64,000 nt of DNA from Gaiellasilicea sp963707575 (GTDB lineage: Bacteria; Actinomycetota; Thermoleophilia; Gaiellales; Gaiellaceae): the NCBI GenBank assembly GCA_963707575.1, contig OY970171.1, positions 248,001 through 312,000 of the forward strand, given 5' to 3'. A model generated the notes under the pieces. That model was not told where the DNA came from, ran no database searches, and saw only the letters and a program-made list of their open reading frames with translations. Made by a program: the position numbers and the translations under genes. Positions 54,477 through 62,730 of this stretch are shown here, piece by piece (positions within the stretch are counted from its first letter, which is position 1; each line of letters starts with the position of its first letter).

Positions 54477-55486
54477 TCCAGGCGGCGCTCGCAGACCTGC
54501 TCGAGGGCCGGTCGCTGAGCCGCGCCCAGGCCCACGGCGTGATGGACGAGATCATGCGTGGCGAGGCAACCTCGGCGCAGATCGGCGGCTTCCTCGTCGC
54601 ACTCCGGCTGAAGGGTGAGACGCCCGACGAGATTGCGGGCTGCGCCGAGGCGATGCGCGAGCACGTCCTCGTCGTACGCCCGAAGCGCGACGATCTCGTC
54701 GACACCGCCGGGACGGGTGGCGACGGCGCGAGCACGATCAACATCTCGACGGCAGCGGCGATCGTGGCCGCAGCGGCCGGAGCCGGGGTCGCGAAGCACG
54801 GCAACCGCGCGGTCTCGTCCGCCTCCGGCTCGGCCGACGTGCTCGAGGCGCTCGGCTTCACGCTCGAGCTGCCGCCCGAGCGGATCGCGCGCTCGATCGA
54901 CGAGCTCGGCTTCGGGTTCATGTTCGCGCCGGCACATCACCCGGCGATGCGCCATGCCGCGCCCGTCCGGCACGACCTGGCGGCCCGGACCGTGTTCAAC
55001 GTGCTGGGGCCGCTGACCAACCCCGCGGGCGCACGTGCGCAGGTGATCGGCGTCTACTCGGCCGCGCTCGTGCGCCCGATCGCAGAGTCGCTCGCGCAGC
55101 TCGGCGCGCGCCGCGCCTTCGTCGTCCACGGCGCACACGGGATCGACGAGCTCTCGCCGACGGGCGCGAACCTCGTCGGCGAGGTCGTGAACGGCGATGT
55201 CTCGGAGCGGGAGGTCGATCCGCTCGACCTCGGGATCGAGCGCTGCGACCCGGCCGCGCTGCGCGGCGGGTCGCCGGCCGAGAACGCGCAGGCAATCAGG
55301 GAGGTCTTCGCGGGCGCCAACGGCGGCCGCCGCGACGCGATCCTGCTGAACGCCGCTGGCGCGATCGCCGCGGCCGGCCACGCCGCCGACCTGCGGGAGG
55401 GGCTCGCCTCGGCGCGCGCCGCGGTCGACTCGGGCGCCGCCGGCGAGAAGCTCGACGCGCTGGTGAGGTTCTCCCATGCGCTTTAG
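54473..55486 (+). CDS. trpD: Anthranilate phosphoribosyltransferase
   Basis: 337 residues. The PRPP-binding motif DTAGTGGDGASTINIST and the anthranilate site KHGNRAVSSASGSADVLEALG are present, followed by HHPAMRHAAPVRHDL and FNVLGPLTNPA. It transfers the phosphoribosyl group of PRPP to anthranilate. GTG start in a GTGA overlap with trpG; overlaps trpC by 11 bp. Length and motif order are standard, and there is no fusion to TrpG. Confidence 0.96.
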
Positions 55487-56642
55487 GGACGCGCTCGCCG
55501 CCCCGGGCCTCGCTGCGATCGCGGAGATCAAGCGCCGCTCGCCCTCGCTCGGCCCGATCCGGCCCGACGCCGACCCGTCGCGGATCGCGGCGGGGTACGA
55601 GCGCGCCGGCGCGGCAGCCGTCTCCGTGCTCGTCGACGAGCGCTTCGGCGGGACGTGGGACGATCTGCGTGCGGCACGCGCCGCGGCGACGCTCCCGCTA
55701 CTGGCGAAGGGGTTCTTCTCCACGGAGGACGATCTGCGCACCGCGAAGGAGGCGGGCGCCGACGCGGTGCTGCTGTTGCTCCGCGATCTCGACGACGCGA
55801 CGTGCGCGAGCCTGATGCAGGCGGCCGCGGAGCTCGGGCTGGAGACGCTCGTCGAGGCCCACGACGCCGGTGAGCTCGTCCGCGCGGCGAAGCTGGCGGC
55901 GCCGGTGATCGGGATCAACGCGCGCGATCTCTCCACCTTCACGATCGACCGCAGCACCCAGCTCGACCTCGTTTCCCGGAGCAGCGATCTCCCCCACGCG
56001 CCCGTCGTCGTCGCCGAGAGCGGCGTGCGCACGCGCGCACAGGGTGCGGGAGCCGAGCTGGCCGGCGCGGACGCGATCCTCGTCGGCTCCGCCCTGATGC
56101 AGGCTCCCGACCCGGCGGAGAAGCTGCGCGAGCTGCTCGCGCGCCCGCTCGTGAAGGTCTGCGGGTTGACCCGCGAGGAGGACGTGGCGGTCGCGGCCGA
56201 GGCCGGAGCCGATCTGGCCGGGTTCATCCTCGCGCGGGAGAGCCCCCGCCGCGCGGCGGAGGTGCTCCCCGTCCCGGACAGCATGCTCGCCGTCGCCGTC
56301 TGGGTGGAGGACCGCCACGAGACGAGCGCGGAGCTCGACCAGGTCTACGGTCGGACGGGCGATCACCGGAGCCGCGACGCCGTGCTCCTACGCGACGAAG
56401 AGGAGGTCGCGCTCGTCGTCGACCTGCCCTGGCAGGACGACGATCCGCTGCACCTCACCCGGGCGGCGGCGATCGAAGGGCGCGTGATGCTGGCCGGAGG
56501 GCTCTCGGCCGAGAACGTGCAGGGAGCGATCCGCGCCGTGCGGCCGTGGGCGGTGGACGCGAGCTCGCGACTGGAGGTCGAGCCGGGGATCAAGGACCAT
56601 GCCAAGGTGCGGGCCTACGTCGAGGCGGCACGGGCATCGTGA
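55476..56642 (+). CDS. trpCF: Fused indole-3-glycerol-phosphate synthase / phosphoribosylanthranilate isomerase
   Basis: 388 residues. Residues 1-222 are TrpC (AEIKRRSPS, LLAKGFF, IGINARDLSTF, AESGVRTR, ILVGSALM); residues ~225-388 are TrpF (LVKVCGLTREEDVAVAAEAGADLAGF with catalytic Cys229, LAGGLSAENV, and an SSRLEVEPGIKD phosphate loop in which the usual SSGVE Gly is replaced by Arg). The TrpF part is short (about 165 against about 200). Many actinobacteria lack TrpF and use PriA, so a fused copy is notable. It catalyses two consecutive steps from PRA to indole-glycerol phosphate. Confidence 0.9.
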   Translation: MRFRDALAAPGLAAIAEIKRRSPSLGPIRPDADPSRIAAGYERAGAAAVSVLVDERFGGTWDDLRAARAAATLPLLAKGFFSTEDDLRTAKEAGADAVLLLLRDLDDATCASLMQAAAELGLETLVEAHDAGELVRAAKLAAPVIGINARDLSTFTIDRSTQLDLVSRSSDLPHAPVVVAESGVRTRAQGAGAELAGADAILVGSALMQAPDPAEKLRELLARPLVKVCGLTREEDVAVAAEAGADLAGFILARESPRRAAEVLPVPDSMLAVAVWVEDRHETSAELDQVYGRTGDHRSRDAVLLRDEEEVALVVDLPWQDDDPLHLTRAAAIEGRVMLAGGLSAENVQGAIRAVRPWAVDASSRLEVEPGIKDHAKVRAYVEAARAS

Positions 56643-57760
56643 GCACGTCCGACACCTACGGCGGCTACGGCGGCCGCTACGTGCCGGAGACGCTGATCCC
56701 CGCTCTCGACGAGCTGAGCAGCGCGTGGGAGGCCGCGCAGGCCGACGACGGCTTCCGCGCGGAGCTGGACGAGCTCGCCCGCACCTACGCGGGCCGGCCC
56801 ACCCCGCTCACGCGCGCCGAGCGCTTCGCCCCCTCGAAACGGCTCTACCTGAAGCGCGAGGACCTGCTCCACACCGGCGCGCACAAGCTGAACAACGCGC
56901 TCGGGCAGGCGGTGCTGGCGCGCCGGCTCGGCAAGAGCCGGATCGTGGCCGAGACGGGCGCCGGCCAGCACGGCGTCGCGACGGCCACCGTCTGCGCGCG
57001 CTTCGGGCTGGAATGCGTGGTCTACATGGGCGCCGAGGACATGCGCCGACAGCGCCCGAACGTCGAGCGGATGGGCCTCCTGGGCGCCGAGGTGCGGCCG
57101 GTCGAGTTCGGCACGCGCACGCTGAAGGAGGCGACGAGCGAGGCGATCCGCGACTGGATCACGTACGTCGAGACGACGCACTACCTGATCGGCTCGTGCG
57201 TGGGCCCTGCGCCGTACCCCGCGATCGTGCGCGAGCTCCAGGCGGTGATCGGGCGCGAGGCGCGGGCTCAGCTGCTCGAGGCCGAAGGACGCCTGCCGGA
57301 GGCCGTGCTCGCGTGCGTCGGCGGCGGCTCGAACGCGATCGGCATGTTCTCGGGCTTCGTCGACGACGCCGACGTCGAGCTGGTCGGCGTCGAGGCGGCG
57401 GGCGCTGCGAGCCTCGGCACCGGCCGTGCCGGTGTCCTCCACGGTTCGCGCTCCTCCGTGCTCGCAGACGAGGACGGGCAGATCGCCGACGCTCACTCGA
57501 TCTCGGCCGGGCTCGACTATCCCGGCGTCGGCCCTGAGCACGCCTTCCTGCGCGACTCGGGTCGTGCTCGCTACGTGGGCACGACCGACGAGGAGGCGCT
57601 CGCCGCGTTCCGGCGGCTGACGCGCACCGAGGGGATCATTCCGGCGCTCGAGCCGGCGCACGCGCTGGCGCGCGTGGACGAGCTCGACGCCGAGCTCGTC
57701 CTCGTCTGCCTCTCCGGCCGCGGCGACAAGGACCTGGCCGAGGTGCTGGCCCGCGGGTGA
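56639..57760 (+). CDS. trpB: Tryptophan synthase beta chain
   Basis: 373 residues, PLP enzyme condensing indole with serine. The PLP lysine is Lys83 in HTGAHKLNNALGQ, the catalytic Glu in AETGAGQHG, and the phosphate loop GGGSNAIGMF. It is the TrpB1 type, paired with trpA directly downstream. The GTG start at 56639 overlaps the trpCF TGA (GTGA) and gives the normal N-terminus GGYGGRYVPETLIPAL. Slightly shorter than the usual 395-400. Confidence 0.96.
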   Translation: MSTSDTYGGYGGRYVPETLIPALDELSSAWEAAQADDGFRAELDELARTYAGRPTPLTRAERFAPSKRLYLKREDLLHTGAHKLNNALGQAVLARRLGKSRIVAETGAGQHGVATATVCARFGLECVVYMGAEDMRRQRPNVERMGLLGAEVRPVEFGTRTLKEATSEAIRDWITYVETTHYLIGSCVGPAPYPAIVRELQAVIGREARAQLLEAEGRLPEAVLACVGGGSNAIGMFSGFVDDADVELVGVEAAGAASLGTGRAGVLHGSRSSVLADEDGQIADAHSISAGLDYPGVGPEHAFLRDSGRARYVGTTDEEALAAFRRLTRTEGIIPALEPAHALARVDELDAELVLVCLSGRGDKDLAEVLARG

Positions 57761-58461
57761 CCAAGACTCTCGTCGTCTACTTGATGTCCGGGCGGGAAAC
57801 GCCCGCGCTCGCGGAGGCGGCGGTCGAGGGCGGCGCCGATCTCGTCGAGCTCGGCTTCCCGTTCTCCGACCCGCTCGCGGACGGCCCGACGATCCGGCGC
57901 GCCGCGGAGCGGGCGCTCGCGGCCGGGATGCGGACCGCAGCCTGCCTCGACTGCCTCGCGCAGGTGCGGGCGCGCGTCGACGTGCCCCTCGTGCCGATGA
58001 CCTACTCGTCGCTCCTCGAGGCGTACGGCTGGGAACGCTTCGCGCTCGACGCGCACGCGGCAGGCGCCGGCTCGCTGATCGTGGCCGACCTCCCCGTGGA
58101 CGAACGGCCGGAGCTCCGGCGTGTGCAGCTGGTCGCCCCGACCTCAACCGACGAGCGAATCGGGCTCGCGGCGGCGAGCACCGATGGGTGGCTCTACCTG
58201 GTCGCCCTCACCGGCACGACCGGTGCGCGCGCGGAGGCCTCGTCGACGCTCGCGGGCCTGGCGAAACGCGCGCGGCGAGTCGCAGCGGACACGCCGCTGT
58301 ACGCCGGCTTCGGCATCTCCACGCCCGAGCAGGCACGGGTGGCGGCCGACGTCACGGATGGAGTCGTTGTCGGCTCCCGTGCCGTCGAGGTCGCCGAGGA
58401 GGGACCTGCGGCACTGCGCGCCTACGTGCGCTCGCTGCGCGTCGCGCTCGACGAGCCCTAA
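57757..58461 (+). CDS. trpA: Tryptophan synthase alpha chain, short form
   Basis: 234 residues against a usual ~265. The catalytic acids are Glu31 and Asp42 in VELGFPFSDPLADGP, eleven apart as in the reference enzyme (Glu49, Asp60), so about 18 N-terminal residues (the helix before strand 1) are missing and the chain starts directly at strand 1 (TLVVYLMSG). The GFGISTPEQA and GVVVGSRAV phosphate-site motifs are present. The GTG start overlaps the trpB stop (GTGA), so a longer N-terminus would lie inside trpB. Last gene of the operon. Confidence 0.94.
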   Translation: MTKTLVVYLMSGRETPALAEAAVEGGADLVELGFPFSDPLADGPTIRRAAERALAAGMRTAACLDCLAQVRARVDVPLVPMTYSSLLEAYGWERFALDAHAAGAGSLIVADLPVDERPELRRVQLVAPTSTDERIGLAAASTDGWLYLVALTGTTGARAEASSTLAGLAKRARRVAADTPLYAGFGISTPEQARVAADVTDGVVVGSRAVEVAEEGPAALRAYVRSLRVALDEP

Positions 58462-58597
58462 CCCGAATCGGCGATCAGAATCGCGCGGTTCGGGGAGCAG
58501 AAACGCGCTCTTCGGGGGATACAGGCCCCGCTGTTCGTCGGCAACTCTGGTGGGTGCACGTGGACGGGAGTCCACGGCACCGAAACCGGAGGGGAAA
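58462..58597 (+). other. Leader region of the subtilase gene
   Basis: 136 bp after trpA. It has a perfect 7-bp hairpin with a GGGA (GNRA-type) loop at 58559-58576, enclosed by a GGTGC/GCACC stem, just before the GGAGGGG ribosome site of the subtilase gene. Two similar segments, CGGTTCGGGGAGCAGAAACG and CTCTTCGGGGGATACAGG, precede it. No recognised riboswitch; it may be a structured leader. Confidence 0.4.
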
Positions 58598-60214
58598 GTG
58601 ACTGGGGATTCAGCCGTGCCGCGCCCGTCGCGACGCATCAAGATCGTCCTGAGCGTGCTCATCGCGCTCGCCGCCTGGCTCCTGGCGTACGCGCCGGAGC
58701 AGGCCGCCGCGGCCGCGTTCGTGCCGCCGTCTCTGCTCGAGCAGGCCGCCGCCAATCCAGACGAGAGCTTCCACGTGATCGTCGTCGGCACGCCCAAGGG
58801 CAAGCTGGCGGCGTCGCTCCGCAAGGAGATCGGCGCGGGTCTCGGTCGCATCACGCGTGAGTACGCGATCCTGCGCGGCGTCGCAACGGAGCTGAACGGC
58901 GCGCAGGTCGTGAAGCTCGCCAAGCGGGACGGGATCGCGTCGATCACGCCCGACGGCGCGGTGAAGCCGGCGAGCGTCAACACGGTCTGGCCGCAGGCAG
59001 TGAACCTCGCCGGCCTGTCGGCGGCGGCATCCGATGCACCGACGATCGCGATCGTCGACTCCGGGATCGACGCCGGCCGCTCCGACTTCGCCGGACGCAT
59101 CGCCGCGAGCGTCAACCTCAACTCGCGCGAGCCGGGAGCAACCGGCGACGACAACGGCCACGGCACGCTCGTCGCGGGCCTCGCGGCAGGAGCCTCGACG
59201 ACCTACGGCGGCGTCGCGCCGAGCGCGAATCTCGTCTCCCTCGACGTCGTGGACGCCGACGGGCTGGCGCTGACGAGCGATGTGATCGCCGCAGCCGACT
59301 GGATCTTCGAGCACCGCGAGCAGTACGGAATCCGGGTGGCGAACTTCTCGCTGCACTCCGCCTACGCGAACTACGGCATGCGGGATCCCCTCTCGACGGC
59401 CGTTCGCCGCCTCTGGCTGACGGGAACCGTCGTCGTCGCAGCGGCCGGCAACGCGGGCCCCCAGCGGATGCTCTACTCGCCCGGAAGCGACCCGTTCGTG
59501 ATCACGGTAGGCGCGCTCGACGTGAACGGCACGGCCGGCACCGCCGACGACTTCAATGCCCCGTGGTCGTCCTACGGCGCAACCGCCGAGGGCTTCTCCA
59601 AGCCGGAGGTGGCCGCGCCCGGACGCTATCTCGCCGCGCCGGTGCCAGGCGGCTCGACGCTCGCCACAGCACTCCCGGACCGGGTCGTCGCACCCGGCTA
59701 CATGTGGATGTCGGGCACGTCCTTCGCCGCACCGATCGTCTCCGGTGTCGCGGCGCAGCTGCTGGCCCGGCATCCCGGCTGGACGCCCGATCAGGTCAAG
59801 GGCGCGTTGATGCTGACCGCCCGAGCCGTGCCGAATGCCGCTCCCCTCTCGGCCGGCGTCGGCGAGATCGACGCCGGAGCCGCGGCGGCGCTGATCAGTC
59901 CGCCGAACCCGAACGAGAACCTCTACGCCTTCGTGGCGCCGGACGAGAACGGCACGCCGAGGCTGGATGCCGACGCGTGGAACGCGCACGTCGCCCAGGA
60001 CGCGAGCTGGACGAGCGCGTCGTGGACGTCGGCCAGCTGGACCTCCGCCAGCTGGACCAGCGCCTCCTGGACGTCGGCCTCCTGGACGAGCGCGTCGTGG
60101 ACGAGCGCTGCGCAGCTCGATGCGTCCTGGACCTCCGCCAGCTGGACGTCGGCGAGCTGGACGAGCGCCTCGTGGACGTCCGCTTCGTGGACGTCCGCCA
60201 GCTGGACGAGCTGA
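58598..60214 (+). CDS. Secreted subtilisin-family serine protease with SWTSA repeat tail
   Basis: 538 residues: a long signal peptide (about 1-42, hydrophobic IVLSVLIALAAWLLAYAPEQ), an inhibitor-type prodomain (about 50-130), and an S8 domain with Asp154 (IVDSGID), His188 (NGHGTLVAG), the oxyanion Asn in AAGNAG and Ser375 (GTSFAAP). Residues 469-538 are fourteen five-residue units, thirteen ASWTS and one AAQLD, ending exactly at the stop codon. The GTG at 58598 has a GGAGGGG site; another in-frame GTG at 58616 is less well placed. The tail is unlike any sorting signal I know. Confidence 0.9.
   Translation: MTGDSAVPRPSRRIKIVLSVLIALAAWLLAYAPEQAAAAAFVPPSLLEQAAANPDESFHVIVVGTPKGKLAASLRKEIGAGLGRITREYAILRGVATELNGAQVVKLAKRDGIASITPDGAVKPASVNTVWPQAVNLAGLSAAASDAPTIAIVDSGIDAGRSDFAGRIAASVNLNSREPGATGDDNGHGTLVAGLAAGASTTYGGVAPSANLVSLDVVDADGLALTSDVIAAADWIFEHREQYGIRVANFSLHSAYANYGMRDPLSTAVRRLWLTGTVVVAAAGNAGPQRMLYSPGSDPFVITVGALDVNGTAGTADDFNAPWSSYGATAEGFSKPEVAAPGRYLAAPVPGGSTLATALPDRVVAPGYMWMSGTSFAAPIVSGVAAQLLARHPGWTPDQVKGALMLTARAVPNAAPLSAGVGEIDAGAAAALISPPNPNENLYAFVAPDENGTPRLDADAWNAHVAQDASWTSASWTSASWTSASWTSASWTSASWTSASWTSAAQLDASWTSASWTSASWTSASWTSASWTSASWTS
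60002..60211 (+). repeat. Array of fourteen 15-bp units encoding (ASWTS)n
   Basis: Seven ASWTS units, one AAQLD, then six ASWTS units, immediately before the TGA. Ser and Ala codons vary from unit to unit (AGC, TCG, TCC; GCG, GCC, GCT), so the peptide and not the DNA is conserved; only the TGG codon is fixed. Confidence 0.95.
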
Positions 60215-60224
60215 CCGATGGCGC

Positions 60225-60253
60225 GGGAGGGGCGGCGCACCGCCGCCCCTCCC
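60225..60253 (+). terminator. Hairpin terminator of the subtilase gene
   Basis: Perfect 13-bp stem (60225-60237 with 60241-60253) and a CAC loop, 10 bp after the stop codon. No U-tract. Confidence 0.65.
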
Positions 60254-60328
60254 GGCCACGGACGAGGTAAATCCGGCGGCGCGGCTGCCGATGACGCGGA
60301 CGAAGGCGCATCCCACTCCTTCGTCGAA

Positions 60329-60334
60329 TACCGT
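60329..60334 (+). promoter_or_regulatory. Putative -10 box of the hybrid histidine kinase gene
   Basis: TACCGT, exactly 6 nt before an in-frame GTG at 60341, the spacing seen for several other genes in the window. This supports GTG 60341 over the ATG at 60353. Confidence 0.45.
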
Positions 60335-60340
60335 GCCCAG

Positions 60341-62566
60341 GTGCAGCAACCCATGAGCGTCCCTGCCGTTGCGGAGGGGGCAGGCTGGCAGTCCAAGCGG
60401 GTTCGCCGGCTGGAGCCGGCCGCCTGGGCGTACAGCTGGCTCGTCTTCCTCGTCGCCGCCGTCGCGGCGGTCCTTGCGGTCGCCACCGCCGCGGTCCCGA
60501 CCAGCAGCGAATGGGTCGAGTTCGCGCTGCTCGCCCCGCTCGCCGCCCTCGCGCCCCTGCTCTCGGTCAGCATCGGCCGCAACCACAGCTTCCACACCGG
60601 CGCGGCCTTCATCGTCGCCGGCGCGATCGTCCTGCCCGCTCCGCTCGTCGTCGTGCTCGCGATCGTCCTGCACCTGCCCGAGTGGGTGAAGGAGCGCTAC
60701 CCCTGGTACATGCAGGGCTTCAACATCGCGAACTACACGATCAGCGGACTGGCCGCCTGGTCGGTCGCCACGACGATCGGGAGCGGCAGCGATCTCAGGA
60801 CGGCCCTCGGCGGAACCGCCGCGGCGGCAACCTTCGTGCTCGTGAACCATGGCCTGCTGGCGGGGATGCTGAAGCTCGCGCGGGGCCACTCGGTCCGCGG
60901 AGGCGGGCTCTTCTCCTCGATCAGCTTCGGCACCGACCTCGTGCTTGCGACCCTCGGCCTGACGGTAGCCGCCTTCGTCGTCGCGAACCCCTGGCTGCTA
61001 CCCGCGCTGCTTGCGCCGCTGCTGCTCGCCCACCGCTCGCTCTCCGTCGTCGCGCTGCTGCGCGGCAGCGAGGAGCGGTTCCGGACGATGTTCGAGTCCG
61101 CCGCGACTGCAACCCTGCTCATCGGCGCCAACGGGCGGATCCTGACTGCCAACCGCGCCGCCGAAGAGCTCTTCAAGCTCGATCTCGCAACGCTCACCCG
61201 TATCGACACCGACGCATTGCTCCATCCCGACGAGGCGCCGGCGGACGATCTCGACAAGCTGCTGCGCGGCGAGCAAGAGCGGTACCGGGCCGAGCGGCGC
61301 CTCGTCGACGCCGACGGCGCCGTCATCTTCGCGCGCCTGGCGGTGTCGCTCGTCCGCGACGCCAACACGCAACCGCAGTACGCAATCGCGATGATCGAGG
61401 ACGTCACCGAGCAGCACGAGCTCGCCGAGCGGCTGCGCCAGGCCCAGAAGCTGGAGGCGATCGGCCGCCTCGCCGGCGGCGTCGCGCACGACTTCAACAA
61501 CATGCTGACGGCGATCGGCGGCTACAACACGTTCGCGCTCGAGCGCACCGAGCCGGGCACCCCGCTGCACGAGGACCTGCACGAGATCCGCAAGGCGACC
61601 GAACGCGCGACGCTGCTGACGCGCCAGCTGCTCGCGTTCAGCCGCAAGCAGATCCTGCAGCCGGAGCTGCTGAACCTGAACGCCGTCATTCTCGAGCTCG
61701 AGTCCATGCTGCGCCCGCTGATCGGAGAGGACGTCGTGTTGACGACGAAGCTCGACCCCGCGCTCGGGCCGATCGAGGCGGATCCGGGCCAGCTGCAACA
61801 GGTGCTGATGAACCTCGTCGTGAACGCCCGCGACGCGATGCCCGGCGGCGGCACGATCGTGATCGAGACCGCGAACGCCGAGGTCGGAGACGACAGCGCC
61901 ACGATCGAGGCCGGCCGCTACGTGACCCTGACGGTGCGGGACACCGGTCACGGCATCGACGCCCAGACCCTGGAGCAGATCTTCGAGCCCTTCTTCACCA
62001 CGAAGGAGACCGGCAAGGGCACGGGCCTCGGGCTTGCCACGGTGTACGGGATCGTCAAGCAGAGCGGAGGCTATGTCGCCGTCGAGAGCGAGCCGGACGA
62101 AGGCACGGCCTTCACGGTGTACCTGCGCCGCGACGCCGAGGCGCGGGTGCCGCGGATCGAGCCGGTGCCGGATGACGCGGTGCCGCAGCCGGCGACGCAC
62201 CCGGCCGCGGAGACCGTGCTCCTCGTCGAGGACGAGGAGGTCGTGCGCCGCCTCGTCCGGCAGGTGCTCGAGAACGACGGCTATCACGTGCTCGAGGCGC
62301 ACGACGGCGAGGTCGCGCTCGAGCTCGCCCGTTCCACACCCGTGGATCTGCTCCTCACGGACCTCGTGATGCCGAAGGTCGGCGGCCGCGAGGTCGCCGA
62401 CGGGCTGCGCCGCACGAATCCCGACCTGAAGGTGATCTACATGTCGGGGTACGCGGACGGCGCCATCCTCGAGAACGGCGTCCTCCAGGCGGGGACCGAG
62501 CTGCTCGAGAAGCCGTTCGCCTTCTCCGCGCTGACGGAGAAGGTGCGCTCCGTCCTCGACGGCTAG
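60341..62566 (+). CDS. Hybrid sensor histidine kinase (membrane sensor, PAS, HisKA, HATPase, receiver)
   Basis: 741 residues. N-terminal membrane region with about seven helices (25-245); a PAS domain (about 250-365, GANGRILTANRAAEELF and VTEQHELAE); dimerisation/phosphoacceptor helix with His383 (GGVAHDFNNMLTAIGGY); ATPase domain with NLVVNARDAMP, DTGHGID and GKGTGLGLATV; and a C-terminal receiver with VEDEEVVRRLV and phospho-acceptor Asp674 (LLLTDLVMPKVGG). The signal is unknown. The layout fits a hybrid kinase that passes phosphate to its own receiver and then to a partner; the HD-GYP regulator at 47 kb is a possible but unproven partner. Stop codon lies in the left arm of the 62563-62730 element. 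Confidence 0.92.
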   Translation: MQQPMSVPAVAEGAGWQSKRVRRLEPAAWAYSWLVFLVAAVAAVLAVATAAVPTSSEWVEFALLAPLAALAPLLSVSIGRNHSFHTGAAFIVAGAIVLPAPLVVVLAIVLHLPEWVKERYPWYMQGFNIANYTISGLAAWSVATTIGSGSDLRTALGGTAAAATFVLVNHGLLAGMLKLARGHSVRGGGLFSSISFGTDLVLATLGLTVAAFVVANPWLLPALLAPLLLAHRSLSVVALLRGSEERFRTMFESAATATLLIGANGRILTANRAAEELFKLDLATLTRIDTDALLHPDEAPADDLDKLLRGEQERYRAERRLVDADGAVIFARLAVSLVRDANTQPQYAIAMIEDVTEQHELAERLRQAQKLEAIGRLAGGVAHDFNNMLTAIGGYNTFALERTEPGTPLHEDLHEIRKATERATLLTRQLLAFSRKQILQPELLNLNAVILELESMLRPLIGEDVVLTTKLDPALGPIEADPGQLQQVLMNLVVNARDAMPGGGTIVIETANAEVGDDSATIEAGRYVTLTVRDTGHGIDAQTLEQIFEPFFTTKETGKGTGLGLATVYGIVKQSGGYVAVESEPDEGTAFTVYLRRDAEARVPRIEPVPDDAVPQPATHPAAETVLLVEDEEVVRRLVRQVLENDGYHVLEAHDGEVALELARSTPVDLLLTDLVMPKVGGREVADGLRRTNPDLKVIYMSGYADGAILENGVLQAGTELLEKPFAFSALTEKVRSVLDG

Positions 62567-62730
62567 GAGGGTTTGGCGAAATACAGTCTGTGCCGCCGGG
62601 CTGCGCTGCTCGCCCCGATGCGGCGTCCTCAGTCGCGCCGATAGCTTCGGCTATCGGCGCTCCCGGCGTCCTTGCCTCGAAACGACCAGCGCACCCCGAC
62701 GACGAGCGGCATTCCGCCAAACCCTCCTAG
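62563..62730 (-). repeat. Long-helix structured element, copy 2 (candidate RNA)
   Basis: 168 bp filling the convergent gap between the kinase and the Vps62-like gene; both stop codons are inside the outermost arms (perfect 16-bp inverted repeat, 62563-62578 with 62715-62730). Read on the minus strand, the helix continues inward with G.U pairs and some mismatches to a ~45-bp arm, then shows the core (62658-62680 and 62616-62637) shared with the element at 5093-5256, and an apical 8-bp hairpin (62638-62657) with a CGAA loop on that strand (TTCG closed by C-G on the other). Confidence 0.75.

Noticed and set aside
58540..58597. c-di-AMP riboswitch before the subtilase
   Set aside because: The hairpin with GNRA-type loop is real but the conserved riboswitch core is not recognisable.
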